Positions 38,151 through 52,300 are shown, counted from the first letter of the stretch. The stretch: DNA of 64,000 bases from Crotophaga sulcirostris (GCA_013397455.1 VYZB01000239.1:614725-678724); one strand, 5' to 3'. Numbers and translations: made by a program. Notes: generated from the sequence alone by a model not told the origin.

Positions 38151-38766
38151 TGTTTCTATTTAGAAATATATAAAGGTGCTCAATAGTCCAATTACTTTTC
38201 AAATCCTATCGATAATTCTCAGTTTTGCAGGGATTCATCTTGTACAAATTGGATCCACATGTGGAAATTTAATATAAGACAAGCATACAATGGTCCCAGT
38301 AACAGACTGTGAGGAATAGCACTGGTCATCTACTTGATGGAAATTATTTTAGGGTTATGATCTGTACTGTATGAAGTTCTGCCAGATAGTTCCCTGTGAA
38401 TAAAATTTTAAAAGTCATGCCTTAATTAAGCTACGTTTCTTCCAACCAGCCTTCTTCCCACGAGTGTTAGACAGAAGGGTATTTGTTTGCATCTAATCTT
38501 GAACCTAGGCCTGAAGCAGCTCCAGATTTTTTAAGTACACTGTGTAACTCTTCTCTATTTACCAGGTGTGTATCGGAAGACAGCTGAACAATTTAATCTC
38601 CATTTTCAGAAACATTGTACGGCTGCTAAAAACATCTTTTAAAAGGACTTCCTTTTGTTTGACAGCTTGCATGAGTATTAGTAGGTTAAGATTAAGAAAA
38701 GGAGCTCAAGGAAAATATATTTTAATTAACATTGATTAAAATTTCAGACGTGAAGCAAGAGCATGA

Positions 38767-38786
38767 ATATGAATTACAATTCATAT
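38767..38786. repeat. Inverted repeat, 9-bp arms
   Basis: ATATGAATT at 38767-38775 and AATTCATAT at 38778-38786 are exact reverse complements separated by AC. The word ATTCATATGCA overlaps the right arm and resembles a POU octamer half-site. Function is unknown. Confidence 0.8.
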
Positions 38787-40801
38787 GCAGAAGAATTGTC
38801 CTTTGCTAAGTACAAATAACTTACACAGAAAAATATTACAAGAGAAACACATATCACACTTTAGCTATTATGCAAAGTTAAGGACATGAAAGTAACCTTT
38901 TTGGTTTGTTATGCCTTCCTAATTCAATTAAATGAGAACAAAACCAAGATGAGGATTACATTTACAAGGACATTTAGCATCATTAACAGTGTCTGCCAGA
39001 GAGCTTTTTTCCTTTTTTAATTTTCTTAAAGAGAAAACAAGAGCATGGTCTTTGAAACTTCCTAATTTTTGAAACAGAAAGGATAGTGGTTAATAGTGAA
39101 AGCCTGTACAACACAATTTTAAACCACAGCAGTTTATGAATTCCATTGATGAGGAACTCATCTGACATAATACCTGCTTTTTTCCACAATGGCATTAACT
39201 CCCATTATCAAAAGAAAAATTAAAATAGTGTAAATATTTTTAGTGCAACCATCTAGCCGTGCCACAATTTCTCACTATCTTTTTTTGTTGTTAAAAATAA
39301 AACAAAATCTTCCTCTCTTCATATGATGTGTCCTCAAAAGGACTACAGAATGAAATCCAGATTTTCATTAATTTAGGGCAAATTTCAGCCCTTCACAGGT
39401 ACAACAGGTAATGCCCTTACAAGACATGAATATGAGTGCACAACAAACTATTACAAGCTAGCTACTCTGCTGTGCGGGCGCTATGAAAGAGAGCTCACGC
39501 ACTTCAATTTGTGAACCAAGGTGAGACATCTAAATCATCTCTTCTAGGAGAAAGCACTGCATGTGAGTAGCAGGCTCGCCAAGCATGAAAGTCGGGGATC
39601 ACAGCACCAAAATAGAGCTGTACTGGTATCTGCAAGGAAGTGAACTTTACTGTTCAAGCATCTAAAGCCAGTAGTGCAAACAAACAAACAAAAATTCTGT
39701 GAAATATTTTTAGTGTAAACAGAAACTTAAAAAAAAAAAAAGCAAAACCCCCAAACTACAGGTCACAATATCCACAATATCCACACAACTACTAGACACT
39801 GAAATGAACAACGTAATTTTTACTAGAGAGGAAAGACCTGATAAAGACTCAAAACAAAAAAAATGAAAGGATGCTTTCTTGATCTCTACCCTTAATAATT
39901 AAACTCATTATAAGCATTATAAATCGGAAATGGGATCAGTATATCTTTATTTACAACATTTTTCTCTTGCTGGCTTATCACAGATTCTATAGAAGAGTAT
40001 CTGTCTGAATATCTTTTTAGCAGCACCCAGCACATTGTCCAGACAGCTTTCCTGAGTGTTAGCTTGTTAGCTTCTGCACATGAATCTGACACTAGCTCTC
40101 ACTTTCCTATTATTATACCAAATTGCTCAATTTCTACTATGTTTCCCATTTGTTGAAGATTCCCGTAGAAACCATATTTAAAACCCACATGCTCTAACTT
40201 AAGTGACATTACATTTCCATTCCTAGGAAACAGACAAATACGAAGCATCAAAGTTTCCTTTTACATTCTGCGCTGCTGTTTCTATCTTCATGTTGATGCT
40301 CATTTCCTACAGAGTAGGTTGTATTTTACATAATAGCTGTGTGTATCTGATAATATCATAAACCATCTGCAAAAACCTCATAAATCTTGGTCAGGCAAAT
40401 CTAGGTTCAGAACCAGGGTGGTGACACTGCCCCTTGTGCCCACCTGAAAAATCTTTAAAAATATCTAATTAAGAATATCTAAACAACTTAACCTTGTCTT
40501 GCTGCACTTAGATCAAAAGCTAAAGAATACTTTCTTGTTATTTTATGTGAAAATACAGTAAACACCACAGCAAAACCATTCTTCCTTTTGATTCTCTTCA
40601 GACGTTTCAACTGATTACAATGTGTATTTCCAGACTTGCCAGGTATTCCTCATTAAAGCAATCAGTGAATAAAAGTTCATTTCCACTGATAATGAAAATG
40701 TGTTACCAACTTTGTATTTCATTGTCTGAGCGAAACATCACAGATGCAAACTAGGCTCTAGGAAGATAGTGCTGTTGGCTGTCTGAAGACTGCTACTCTG
40801 T

Positions 40802-40817
40802 GCACACACACACACAC
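40802..40817 (+). repeat. (CA)n microsatellite
   Basis: About seven to eight uninterrupted CA units. Minor simple-sequence tract. Confidence 0.85.
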
Positions 40818-41049
40818 TCCCATCCCTGTCCTTTACTCCTCATTCACTGTAGGCATTTGTCTGCTGCAAAAATAGAGGCTGACAGGGAAGGTCATTGTGA
40901 CCAACTCTAAGTCTCGGCATACAAATGTGCCTTTTAGCTGTTGGCTCCACAAACAGTGACCGTGCCGTATTATTGATAAATCCTTGAAAAGACTCTAATG
41001 TATCTTCATTTCAGAAAACAACTGACTTCAAGGTTGCTCCAAGAAAATA

Positions 41050-42190
41050 AGCAGTCGGAATGCTGAAGAATGCTCAAAGTTGGCATTCTCCTAAAGATTA
41101 AAAGATAATAACACTTCTATTAGAATCACTCTGCTACGCTGTACTGATCTCTTCAGGGAGGCCACTGCAGGTCTAATATGAACAGAGCAGTTTTAGAATT
41201 AATCACAGGGGTTTTTATTACGGTTCATAGGGCTCCTCATTCAAATGGCATCGTTTGCAATATTTATGGCCTAGATTGGTTGCCATTATTAAGTGCAAGT
41301 GTGCCACATGGTGTCTGGCCTGCTGTGTTAAAACACAAAGTCATTCTTCAAAAGTAAATCTTATCTAAACTATGCACAAAAAGCCAATTACTTTTTGATT
41401 TACATTTTAATTTCACATTCAGCTTTCCCCTTATATACAAAAACCTTACTTAATCTTTGTTTTGGATTAACTAGCACAGACATACAAGGTACACTTCATA
41501 GTTTTAAGTAGACCGTTACAGCATATTAATGCACTCTGCCCAGAAAGATATATATTCAGTCAATGACAAGCTACAATTTCTCCACAAGAGAAGCAAATGA
41601 AAAGGTAGAAGAAATATAGTAGCTTGGAAATTGGACTGACCACTGATCTTTAAGATAAAACTGACTCATTAAGGCTCTCAACTTAGATTGTGCACTTGAA
41701 AATGAAAAAAAGCATTTGCCAATGTCATAGCAAGCCCTCATTGACCAGTTCCAGTAGTAATTAAAGGTCCAGCTGTTTAATTTCCATGTTCCCAGCTTTT
41801 TTCTTTTTTAAAATCCTCTTTGCTACTTTACCTGCTCAGTTAGTTCATTTCTGTTTAGCCCACATCAACAGTATTTTCTTGCCGTGACGGTGACAGAAGT
41901 TTGTTCTTAACAAAGGTGAATGAGCATATGCACTCTTCATGCTAAGCTAATAAATTACTTGCAGTTCTGGGAAAATGTGTGGGGTTTTTTTTTGTTATTA
42001 TTTAGTTTCTTTTTTAAAAAGAATGGGTAAGAACCTTTGGGAGCGCTCTCCCTTTCCTCACTCAATGCCAGGATGGTCAAGCAAGCTCCAGCAGCCTGCA
42101 AGTGTACTAAACAAATGATTAAGCCCTATCAAGCACATTAAATTTGTTTTATATTTACACCACTACAATAGGGTTATCTAGCTTACTGTC
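41050..42190. promoter_or_regulatory. Candidate conserved noncoding cluster (by motif content)
   Basis: Three patches have the composition of vertebrate conserved noncoding elements. 41060-41420 includes TTTTATTACGG, a CAAGTGTG NKX/T-box-like site and CACATGGTG. 41690-41870 includes GTAGTAATTAAAGG and CTGTTTAATTTCC. 41920-42165 includes CTAATAAATTACTTG, AAATGATTAAGC and CACATTAAATTTG. No repeat or coding frame explains them. This is a by-eye assignment; alignment to other amniotes would settle it. Chance clustering in AT-rich DNA remains possible. Confidence 0.28.
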
Positions 42191-42589
42191 ACGTTCTTAA
42201 ATTCATCCAGTACAGAAGCAATGGAGGTTGCTGCAGACAGTAGGAATGGGAGGCAAGGAAGCCAATTCCAGCTTCTTCAGGGGGGAGGGAAGGGTATCGG
42301 TTTTGTCACTGACGCAACATCTTCTCCAACCCATTTAACCTCCCAGCAGTAAGCAACTCCAGCACAGAAGAGCTGCAACTTAGTAGAGACTACACAGATT
42401 AGTAACCTTTGCATAGGCTTCCATGACTGGTAAAGTGAACTTGGCAAAGACTCAATTATAATGAAAGATGAAACATTTCACATTTCAAAATGCTTCTCTT
42501 GCCACCACAGCTTCTCTGGAACGAATAATTCTGACATTTCAGCAGCCAACTGGCCCACTAATGATGCAAACAAAAGCCACACACATGCA

Positions 42590-42850
42590 GAAAAGGCAGC
42601 TGCCTCCTTCACACAGCAAAGGACACCTGCCAGAGGCTGCCCAGCCCCAGGGGCAGCCTGAGCCGTCCCCAGCCCCTCAGGGGCACAGGCCAGGCTGTGG
42701 TTCCTGCCTGGGCAGCACCACAGCAGTACTGATGCCTGGCCTGGCTACCCAAGTATCCTTGGTCACGATTCCTCAGAATCAGTGGCACCACAGGGCCCTG
42801 CCTCGCTTCTCCCGAAGTGGGGCTCCTTTACCTGACCCATGAAGCTGGGA
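42590..42850. other. GC-rich patch with three hairpins, identity unknown
   Basis: This segment of about 260 bp is much richer in G and C than its surroundings and holds three inverted repeats close together. AGGCTGCCC (42634-42642) pairs with GGGCAGCCT (42651-42659) over an 8-base loop. GCCCCT (42672-42677) pairs with AGGGGC (42679-42684). GCTGTGGT (42694-42701) pairs with ACCACAGC (42717-42724), with a further CTGC/GCAG pairing inside. CpG content is low, so it is not a typical CpG island. An open frame crosses it but reads as proline/glutamine-rich low complexity. A solitary retroviral-type LTR or another repeat is a real alternative; I found no clear LTR ends or target duplication. Confidence 0.6.
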
Positions 42851-43041
42851 CCCAAGATTGAAATCCCACAGAGAAGAACAGTGAATGCGACACTTTGATC
42901 CAGAAACACACCAAGGAAGGGGGTCTCTTTTGGTTGCCTCTCTTGTCAGCGAGCAGAGGCAGGCCTGCTCTTGCGATCACACTTAGGTATCAGCAATGAT
43001 GTACACACAAATATATTCCCAGGTGCACACTTCGGCTAAAC

Positions 43042-43372
43042 CATAGAAACACAGAATAGTTGGGTTGGAAGTAACTTCAAAGCCCATCCAGTTCCACGCT
43101 CTGCCATGGGCAGGGACACCTCCCACTGGATCAGGGGGCTCAAAGCCCCATCCAACCTGGCCTTCAACACCTCCAGGGGTGGGGTAGCCACCACTTCTCT
43201 GGGCAACCTGGGCCAGGGCCTCACCACCCTCACAGGAAAACATTTCTTTCCCAGATCTCATCTAAATCTTCCCCCTTCCAATTTTAAAACATTGCCCCTC
43301 ATTCTATCCCTGCACTCCCTGATCAAGAGCCCCTCCCCAACCTTCCTGCAGTCCCCTTTAAGTTCTGGAAAA
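43042..43372 (-). repeat. CR1 LINE, 3'-end fragment
   Basis: The best-preserved short CR1 copy in the window. The plus-strand reading starts with the inverted tail (CCATAGAAACACAGAATAG), then GGGTTGGAAG, CAAAGCCCATCCAGTTCCA, the GGGACACCTCCCACTGGATC block, and CCCTGATCAAGAGCCCCTCC, and fades near AGTTCTGGAA. The minus strand encodes the C-terminal ORF2 tail RPWPRLPREVVATPPLEVL. The 5' end is truncated. It closely matches the copy at 36287-36550. Confidence 0.95.
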
Positions 43373-46300
43373 TCAAGTCAGAAATCACATTATATACAAA
43401 CAGGATCCTCCTCAGTAACTGAATCCTTTTTGTCCCATAGAAAAGCAACCATGCTACCAACTGATGTTTCTACTTTGAAGCATTTACCTCTTCCTCCTTT
43501 TTTCACTAATCTGACTGAAAACGTGCAGCTTTTGGGATAGTTTGATTGTGAAGATAAATAAGTCTTACTCTAAAACCCCCTCAAACCCTTGCCTTGATGT
43601 TTCAATCACATCCTGCTCACTCTCAATTGCACAGTGAAAACCAGTTTGGAGAATATAGACACACCCCAGATCTTTCCCCTCAGAGCACACTGTTTCACTA
43701 ATGGCCATCAGCACTAAACAAAAGCGTGAATCTGGCACAGAAGATTTTAATCATTTCAGACAAAATAAAAAAAACCCAAACAAACCTGTCCTTCCTAAAA
43801 AATAATTATTTAAATAAATTTTGTTGTTCAAAAGAGTTTCCAACATTCTAGTAAAGTATGTTGATAAATTTTCTTCTAAAGCTCAGAGTCCATTGATTTT
43901 TTAGTGAGTTTTGGGCAAGAAAATTGCACTAACCTTTGCAAGGCCATATAAGGAATCTACACACCAACTTCCCATTAAACCTAATTGTTAACCTATAATA
44001 AATTGAATAAGAATTACTTGTCTAAATATTTTTGTTGACTTTAAAATCCCTCATATTTTCTTAACTCTATTTGCAAGAAAGCCTTCATTAACATTCAATT
44101 CAAGGGACTAATTATATGTGGTAGACACACACCTAAATGCTTTGAAGGATGGAAATGCATGCAACAAACTTAGAGAATGATTGTATTTATCAGCTTAGTC
44201 AATGCAGAAGAGGATGCTTGTTGCTCCATGCTTGTTTCTCCTGAAAGCACGAGCTATGAAGCAGAAATACAGAAAAGATGAAATAAAAATGAATCTGCAA
44301 ATGCCTCCCAACCCCATTAAAACTGCAAGACATATATGGCTACAAGCTCTTAATTCAGTAGACAAAACCAATGCCAAGTTCTGCAGAGATGAATCTGCTC
44401 TCCAGTCTCAACCTATTCACAGCATTCCCTGCCTCAGTTCAGTCCTTCCAGGATTCTGCTGTGAAGTATCTCCATATATTTTTGGATTCTTCTAGACTAA
44501 ATAACCTGAGAAATTAAATAACCTCTATGACTTCTACAACAGTGTCACATGCTTGAAATATACAGGCGTATTTTCATCTTTCACCTGTACTGACCCACTC
44601 ATGACTTCCAGAAACAATTTGCACACTAAACAACTCTCTTAAGGGCTACCAGTGAATACATGGGTAATAAAGAAACCAGCCCACCTGAATTTCAACCTGA
44701 TCCAATGACAGTACATCACAACAGGCTATTTAAGCTGTTTGTTTCTGCTTTCTATGTATTTTCTACACTTAGTTGCTTATTCATATCTTTGTTGATCACT
44801 GCACTGAAAAGTCAACCATACAGTATATGCTGTCTCCTAAACACAAAGAAAATCAAACAGATTGCTATATAGAGATCTGAACCTCTTCTCTCTCACAACA
44901 TCCTAGGATATCCACTCATAGTCTTATTTTGACAGCTAGAAAAAAAAATAGAAGTTTTGTTTTGGTTTTAAACTGCTACATATTTTCTATATAACAGAAC
45001 TTCTGAAAAGAAGCACTGGGACCACAGCACCATCTTATTTACTCATCCTTACCAGTGTGGCCCCTGAAATAACATATTGACTATCATTCTCACCTATGAC
45101 AGATTCAAACCTAAGTCTCCTGGAGTGAAAGATTAGGAAGTTAATCTATTTTGAAACCTCGCTGTAAGATACTAATGCTTTAAAAAAAAAAAGTGATGGA
45201 TGAATATTATTCAGGTCAAATAAGATTAGAGTGCTAAAAGAGCCAGTTTTCAGTTGTAAAAACAGGGTATAAAAAAAACAAACCATAAAATAGGGCACCA
45301 AATTTGATTCACAAAGGGAATTTAAATATTCATTATTACTAGTTCATGTCCAGTTTATGGAGATATTATAATATTAAAGCAGTTATAAGGTTATAATACA
45401 GTTTTTGATAAGTTTGTTCATGATCACCTGCAACATGTTTTGGGAGAGAGAGCTCTGGTAACAGCAGTATTTTCAATATCTTTCAATAATATCATTTTCA
45501 GTAATTTTCAGCCTCGTCTGCATGGATATATCTTGATACACACACACATAAATGCAATATATGTTTTCCACCACTGAATCCAGCTCTCATATTTATGTAT
45601 ACATATATGAATTAAAATACAGCCTTCTGAAAACCTCCAAGTGCTATATGCAATACCTGAAGTTCATATTTCAGGCTCTACTGGATTTATGCATTGTTTT
45701 TACTGAAATTGCCTATGTAATAATGTTCAAGTGGTTGTCATAAATTATACTCTTGTATTTATGTTATAATTTAGTGTGCGCTTGGGAACTGTAATTCAGA
45801 TTCACTTGGATTTAGTTGCCTGGCTAACAGGAATGAGACTAATTGATACATGAAAAGGGTGACACTTTGGATAAGGTGGGAACTCTCAAAACAGATATAA
45901 CCAGAAAACAACTTCAGAGGATGTCAGGAAAGGCTGAGTATTTCAGGTTGAATAAACAGAAACCACCCAGAGAGTATAAAACAGGGCAGAATGTCTTACT
46001 GGGGCAACTTACCAAGCTCCACCCAAGATTCAAGTATTCTATGTGCTTTTACACATATTTAAGACGTCCATTACAGATTTAAGATGAACACCGCCTAGAA
46101 GCCACTGCTATGTTTCCTGTAGCTTTCTAAAGGAGGAAGAAAAAAACAGGGAAGTAAGCAGGCAGGAGTTCCTGAAGAACAGACAAAAGAAATACAAGAC
46201 AAAGTTCTTTCTTACACCAAGTTTTGAATAATTCTGGACTGAAACTGAATATATTTTGACAGAATTTTGTTAAACAACAAAGATGACACCAACCAAAAAA

Positions 46301-49300
46301 CCCAACTCAAAAGTTTAACTCGTGGAAGACATATCTGTCTAGGAAGAAGTGAGCCTTGTGAGTGACAAAGGAATGATGGGATGTAAACTCTTGCTGTAAA
46401 AGCTGAATTCTCAGTGGCCTCAAGCATCCAGTTATTTAAAGGCTATGCAGACTTTGCCAGGCAGTGACCAGTGCCATTAATTTTACCATTTAGCTCACAA
46501 TACAAAGCATGCATCAACAGCCTGCTAAAGCGTACCAGCTGTGACACAGCAATAAGTGTGATGGCACTCTCTAATAAGAGAGATAATCTCCCTATATTGT
46601 ATATTTGCTTAAGAATCCTTATTAGTGTAAAAAAAATCAAAGGCAAGCACGAGGAATGTTGTTATAGTTTCTGAAATAGGACCCTTAGCCACAAAAAGGA
46701 AGGCATTTGCTTTGTAGCTTTTCCCAGATACCATAACACTATAGAACCAATCTAAAGAACAGGCATGTCACCATTTTTCCTTGAGGTTATTTTATAGATA
46801 AAATGGGAAGAAACTACAGAACAATTATAGAGGCACTCCTTCAAAACACTTTCTTAATTCTGCTTGTTTTCTATCATACATACTGCCCTAGAAACCACAG
46901 GCGACTTCTTCAGCTTGAGTAAATCCATAGCTCTGTTCTCTATAATGATTTTCAAATCAGCAACCAAAAACTACTTTTAGTCAGAAGTTGACAACACATC
47001 ATGGACATGTTTCTATTTTACCATTGCTGAAAGAAGTAGGAACTTAAAAGTAGTAACTTTAAATATGGCAGATAAACACAACTTCCCTTGCATCACAAAA
47101 CCCTAAAACAGCACCAGATGTTGGACTTCCATCTAGCACAGCCACGACTTACAGAAAGTCCACAGGTAGCAGCACCATCCTATGAGGAATTTCTAACAAT
47201 ACGGTGACATTTAAGTAGGAACACACTGAAGATATATTTCTCTTAGCAAAGCTTGTTAGCTCAGGCATTGTGGCAGAGTAACACACAATCCAGATGCAAG
47301 CTGAGTCACAAAAATTCAGAACAAATATCTTCCCAGACCTTCTGGTGTTGCAAGCACTCCGGGAGCAAGCCTGGGTTCGCTCACTGCTACCAACTGCGTT
47401 CCCATGACTCTGAAAATGTAACAGGGAAATGGTTTGAATTCTGCAAGTAGCGTGAAGTTTCAAAGTATTAGAGCTCTCTGATCCTAGGTGCTGTCAAAAC
47501 ACATAAAGAAAAGGCAGGGATGAGCAGACCTGCTGAAACATGCTTCAAGATGCATGTATATGCCAGTGCAATGATTAGATATTTTACTCAACAGCATTTG
47601 CTACAAGCCAGCTCTGTAGCTCTCAATAGTTCAGGCCTTCTGCACAACTGTCTGAGCAGTTCAGGCATAACAGGTACTATCACAGTTAGCCTAGGCCAAG
47701 AGTGACACATGCACAATCTCTGCTCAGCTGCTTTTGCCGACCTGTAAGCAGCTGAGAAATGAAAGATCTCCCCAAAGCACCAGTGCCACAGCCTAACACT
47801 GCTTCTTCTGGGTTGGTGATCTGTCTCTTCTGCCCTCCAGTCCCCTGCCTACTTCAAGATCCCATAACTGAAACAGTTTGGCAAAACACCACCAGTACTC
47901 TCACGCACACACTCAAACACCTGGAGTTAAGGTTAAATTTCAGACGTGGAGTTAAATCTCCAGTTCCTTCCCAGCAATGCTATTTCATGGGAAATATAAA
48001 ATATTGCAGCAAAGAGCATCGCAAGTGTACATCACATTCTTCCACAAGTTAGCTTTGATTTTGATGCAAAAATAAAATGCAATTGTGGACTTCAATGTCA
48101 ATGACCACTTTTAGACCTATATAGAGAAGCAAGAAATCCCCAGAATAAGTCATCTGCACTCAACTGACAATGCACCATTTCAGAGAAAGAGTTTTAAACT
48201 GTCAGTGATCACCTACTCATCATATGCTTGACTAATTCCTTGAACAGAGGAAAGCCATGCATGACTGCAGAAAAGATATAAAAGGCAGGTGATATAGGGA
48301 CTTCCTTTTAGTAGAATCTGATTGTTGGTTTCTATAAATATGAAAATATATTTTTGTGGTAAAAGCAAAGGGAATCTGTGACTTAGCCTCCTGGTCTGAA
48401 AATGCGAAAGTTTTTCACAGTGAGAAAAAGCCTGGACTGTGCCTTGGATGGAATGATGAACTAAAGCCTCAAATCCCTGTACTGTAAATCTGATTATACA
48501 TTTGTAACTCCCATGAGGGTTTTAATATGGCAGAGACTCACTGCGAATACATGGATTGAGGTTAATTTTTGTTTTCCTACTGGGAGGTGTTTACCACAGA
48601 GAAGCTCACCTCTTTCTTTCATTGACATTCTCCCTGATTATTTCTGATTCCCCATGCCCTCATCAAGTCCCTGTGATCTTAATCTAGGGACTACATCCAA
48701 AACTTCACTTATCTTAATCTTTTAGATCAAAGTGTGGCCTGAATGCACTGAAAGTCAGATTATGGGATAAACTATTTTCAAAGCCAAACTCATAAATAAT
48801 AGGCAGGAATCGTGTAGCAGGGGGAGGCTACATAGCCCCATTCACCTGAAGAAGATGAGACTTTCTCTCTATATATATTCCTCCTCATTAACAGAGCCAC
48901 AACTGAAGCGTAAAGACCACCTGATTAAGCCCACGATTAACAAGTCAGCCATAGAGGGGTAGAGGAGATACCTGGAAAAGGATGGGCAGGTAGTTAGACC
49001 TTTAATCTTTGCCAACTTGCAGAAAGTTTCATATAAAATTCCTTTGAAAACAAGACTCACCACCTTGGTTTAGAAATTAGATGCACTTTTATTTAGGCTG
49101 ACAGCCTGCCTGTTTACATGCCAATGAAGAAATATACCAACAAAGCTATTTTAATGCATTTGAAACTATTCGCAGTTTCCATGCCCAGAAGCAGCCAAGA
49201 AAACCCAGGTTACTGCAGTACAATAACCGTATGATACCTCCCCTGTGGCCCACTACACATATTGCCACAAAGCATCAGTGGGACCCAACACAATTACGCT

Positions 49301-52300
49301 AAGAGCACAAACACTTTCCACTCACACTGCTTATTGGCTTGGAAATCTTTCTCCAGCATGCTCTACTAGAACATGCAGGTGTGCCTAGCATAACTCAAGT
49401 TCAATTTATCTGAGGTCACTAAACCCATGGTGTTCATTATCCTGAATATCTATCATCCAAGCTGAACATTAAGGAGTTTCTACATCAAATCAGCTCCCAG
49501 TTGAATGCAAACTGATGAAGTCTCCACTATCTGTAGCAGAACTACACCAGTTCTACCAGAAAGAGGTGTGGTGTCGCTGCTGTAATTGTTAGACCTTCTT
49601 TATACGCTGCCCAATTCACTGTGACCTAACCCTAGTTTATAAGTCAATTATGATATCCTAACACAAATTTCTAATTATTAGATATCGAGAGACTGTTATA
49701 CTTCATCTACAGTCCCTGACAACAGTACCACACCTACTTAATCTCAGCTGCCTGTGTTTCTCTGGCATAATGAAAGGGATTCACACACAAGAACGCTGTG
49801 CCCATTCAGTGCCTTGCTGCATATGTCAAATTATCAACTGCCAATTCATACTGGTTGAATTCCTTTCATCAATGATAATGAATCACTTCTGTTAGCATAT
49901 GGCTACACACCATGTGTCTGAATATACTTTTGCCCTCTGAAAAATTATCTGAAGAGCTATTTACTGAAGTTTTAGATACAGAGAAATTCAACATTAAAAA
50001 TTATTGATGCCCACCATTATCTGTTTGCATACACAGTCGGCAGGCTGGGCATGGAATGTTCACATAGCAGCAGTGGAGTAGTATTTTTAAACGATTTCTA
50101 TTATTGATTTAACCACTAGAAGCTGCTGGAAGGAGAGTTCCTGTCACAGCTGACAGTTCAAAAGGCTTTGGGGAAAATCCCTACTGAGAAGGTGTGCAAA
50201 AATGTGTTCACACATAAAATGGTGAAATTTCACTTTTCATCAGCATTATGTACAACCAAATATCCACATTTTTATTCAGCTCAACTAGATAAGGAACATG
50301 AAATGGGAAAAGCTGCTATTTTCTTCTTCTCATTTATTTCAGTCCTGTCTAAAGACAAGATCCTGCAGTCTGCCCAAACTGAGTAGCATTTTTTTCCTCA
50401 AGTTGTTTCATTAAAGCTAAGGCAACCACTTGCAAAGCAGGGCTGTTCAAAGATAGGAGGATATCAGTGTAGCTCTGTGTGATCACAAATCCATTAACAA
50501 GATCCTTAAAAATGAAGAAAATAGCTTTGTCAGAGGCTGGGAGAGATCAGATCCTACAACACTATTACAACAGCCCTTGGCAATGTAGAGGGCAAATAAG
50601 TTTCTTAATCAACTGAAATTAAACATTAGTAAGTAAATAACCAGATTTCCAGACAACAGGAATCAAGAAGAAAAAATCCACTTAGTCATCTTCTCTGCAG
50701 CTTAAAATTCATTCTGATTGAGGCTGGATGCAGAGTGATAGTCTAAAAGCTACTCTAAAATAGTTCCACACTTGGCATGTCTTACTTTGAATACTCCCTC
50801 TCTTAATCGATTACCCTAAAGTAAATCCTGCGTAGACAAGTTCTTACAAGGTTCATGAAGCAAACACTTCAAAAAGTGTAATGATTTTCAAATTCACCAA
50901 CATGTACTATATCCTTTACTTATTTTTCACGTTAGTTTATCTCTATTCTAAGTGATTATTCCATCGATGCAACCAAAAATTAACATTATTGCCATGAGCC
51001 AAATTCATTCACTGCCTTGATAATGCTGTGCTTTAATTCTGTAAACACTTGAATACTAAAATCACAAAAATTTAGAATTTGGGGAAAAAAGTTCCAAAAT
51101 ATAAGCAATAGGCCTAAGTATGAAAAACTAAGCACATACCACTCTCGCTACACATATTCATAAATATTTTACTATGAAAAATAAGAAAAGTAATTCTCAT
51201 ATGTAAGTACAAAATTCTGCCCTGTAACTACTTCAAAATATCCACGCATACTGAATATTTTTGTGTGTCCGTGCACTATGATTAGACACAAACTAATGTG
51301 CTAAACTGCTTCAATTAGTTGACCAACATCTAAGCATCTGTAGCTCTGTTGACTTGAAAGGCATTCAAAGCATCAGCAATCACACTGGAATGAGGGGTAT
51401 TTCATTTCAGATAATTATTGTTTAAAATATATAGGTAAAGCATAGGGGAAACACTGGAAAAAAAGTTGCCTTTTTAAAACATTACTAATTCTATTCTGGC
51501 TTTATGTAAAAAAACTATGATAAACTTAATAGTTTGGTACTAAGCTGCCAGTAGGCTTTTTCTGAACCCACTTGGTCTATGGGTCCAACAGATATGTAAA
51601 ACATGTCTGCTGCTGCTTTCAAGTACATCTCTCACAGAACTGTAAATTTGAGGAGAATTATTTTCTATTTGAATGGAAAACAAACAAATTACAAGAAAAA
51701 AAATAAAATTAACCAGAGCAGAAATGAAATAATTGCACAAATTCTGCAACTAATCAGGAAATTTATTATACAGAACTTTGGCCTGTAGAGAACCGAGAGT
51801 ATAAGGATACAGCACATGTTAAACACAAAAACTATCTGTTTGCATGTAGTATTTTGGTGGTGCTGATCAGAAAATAGTGCTTCTGAAAAGCAGTACAACT
51901 TAGATTTATAGTGCAGGAGAGAGAGATAACGTACCCGCAGAACCCATGGCTCTATGAGTATGCCACTGTTTGACAGTCCTGTTGTTGATTATACTCATTT
52001 TCTACTTCAGCAAGCAGCAAAATTTTATGAGATCCACCCCCATAGATATTTGTTCCCTGACACAATCTGGTCTACAGTTACAGAATTTGCTAAATATGAT
52101 TATTGCCTGAGAAGCAAGGAGAGAACAGAAACGTTATAACCAAATATGCTAATCCTAGTGATTCTTCTCCTGCCACCCCCCAAACTATAATGTCAATATG
52201 AGTCACTATCATTCAAATCCCACAAACTCCACAAACAGAAACCAGTAAATTAAGTTAATGAGTAGGAAGACAGGATATTTAGTTATACTCAAAGCTAGCA

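Larger units (their letters stand above)
36551..41049. other. Gene-free stretch
   Basis: No gene or identifiable transposon. There are short simple-sequence tracts at 37315-37340 (A-rich), 38132-38150 (AT/GT), 39730-39741 (poly-A) and 40802-40817 (CA). An inverted repeat with 9-bp arms lies at 38767-38786. The rest is AT-rich and without visible structure. Confidence 0.65.

Noticed and set aside
42468..42842. 124-codon proline/glutamine-rich frame across the GC-rich patch
   Set aside because: Open mainly because the patch is GC-rich and so poor in stop codons. Alternative frames are equally open, and no protein family is recognised.
45840..46040. Possible LTR with a GTATAAAA box
   Set aside because: No TG...CA ends, target duplication, polyadenylation signal order or second copy could be found.
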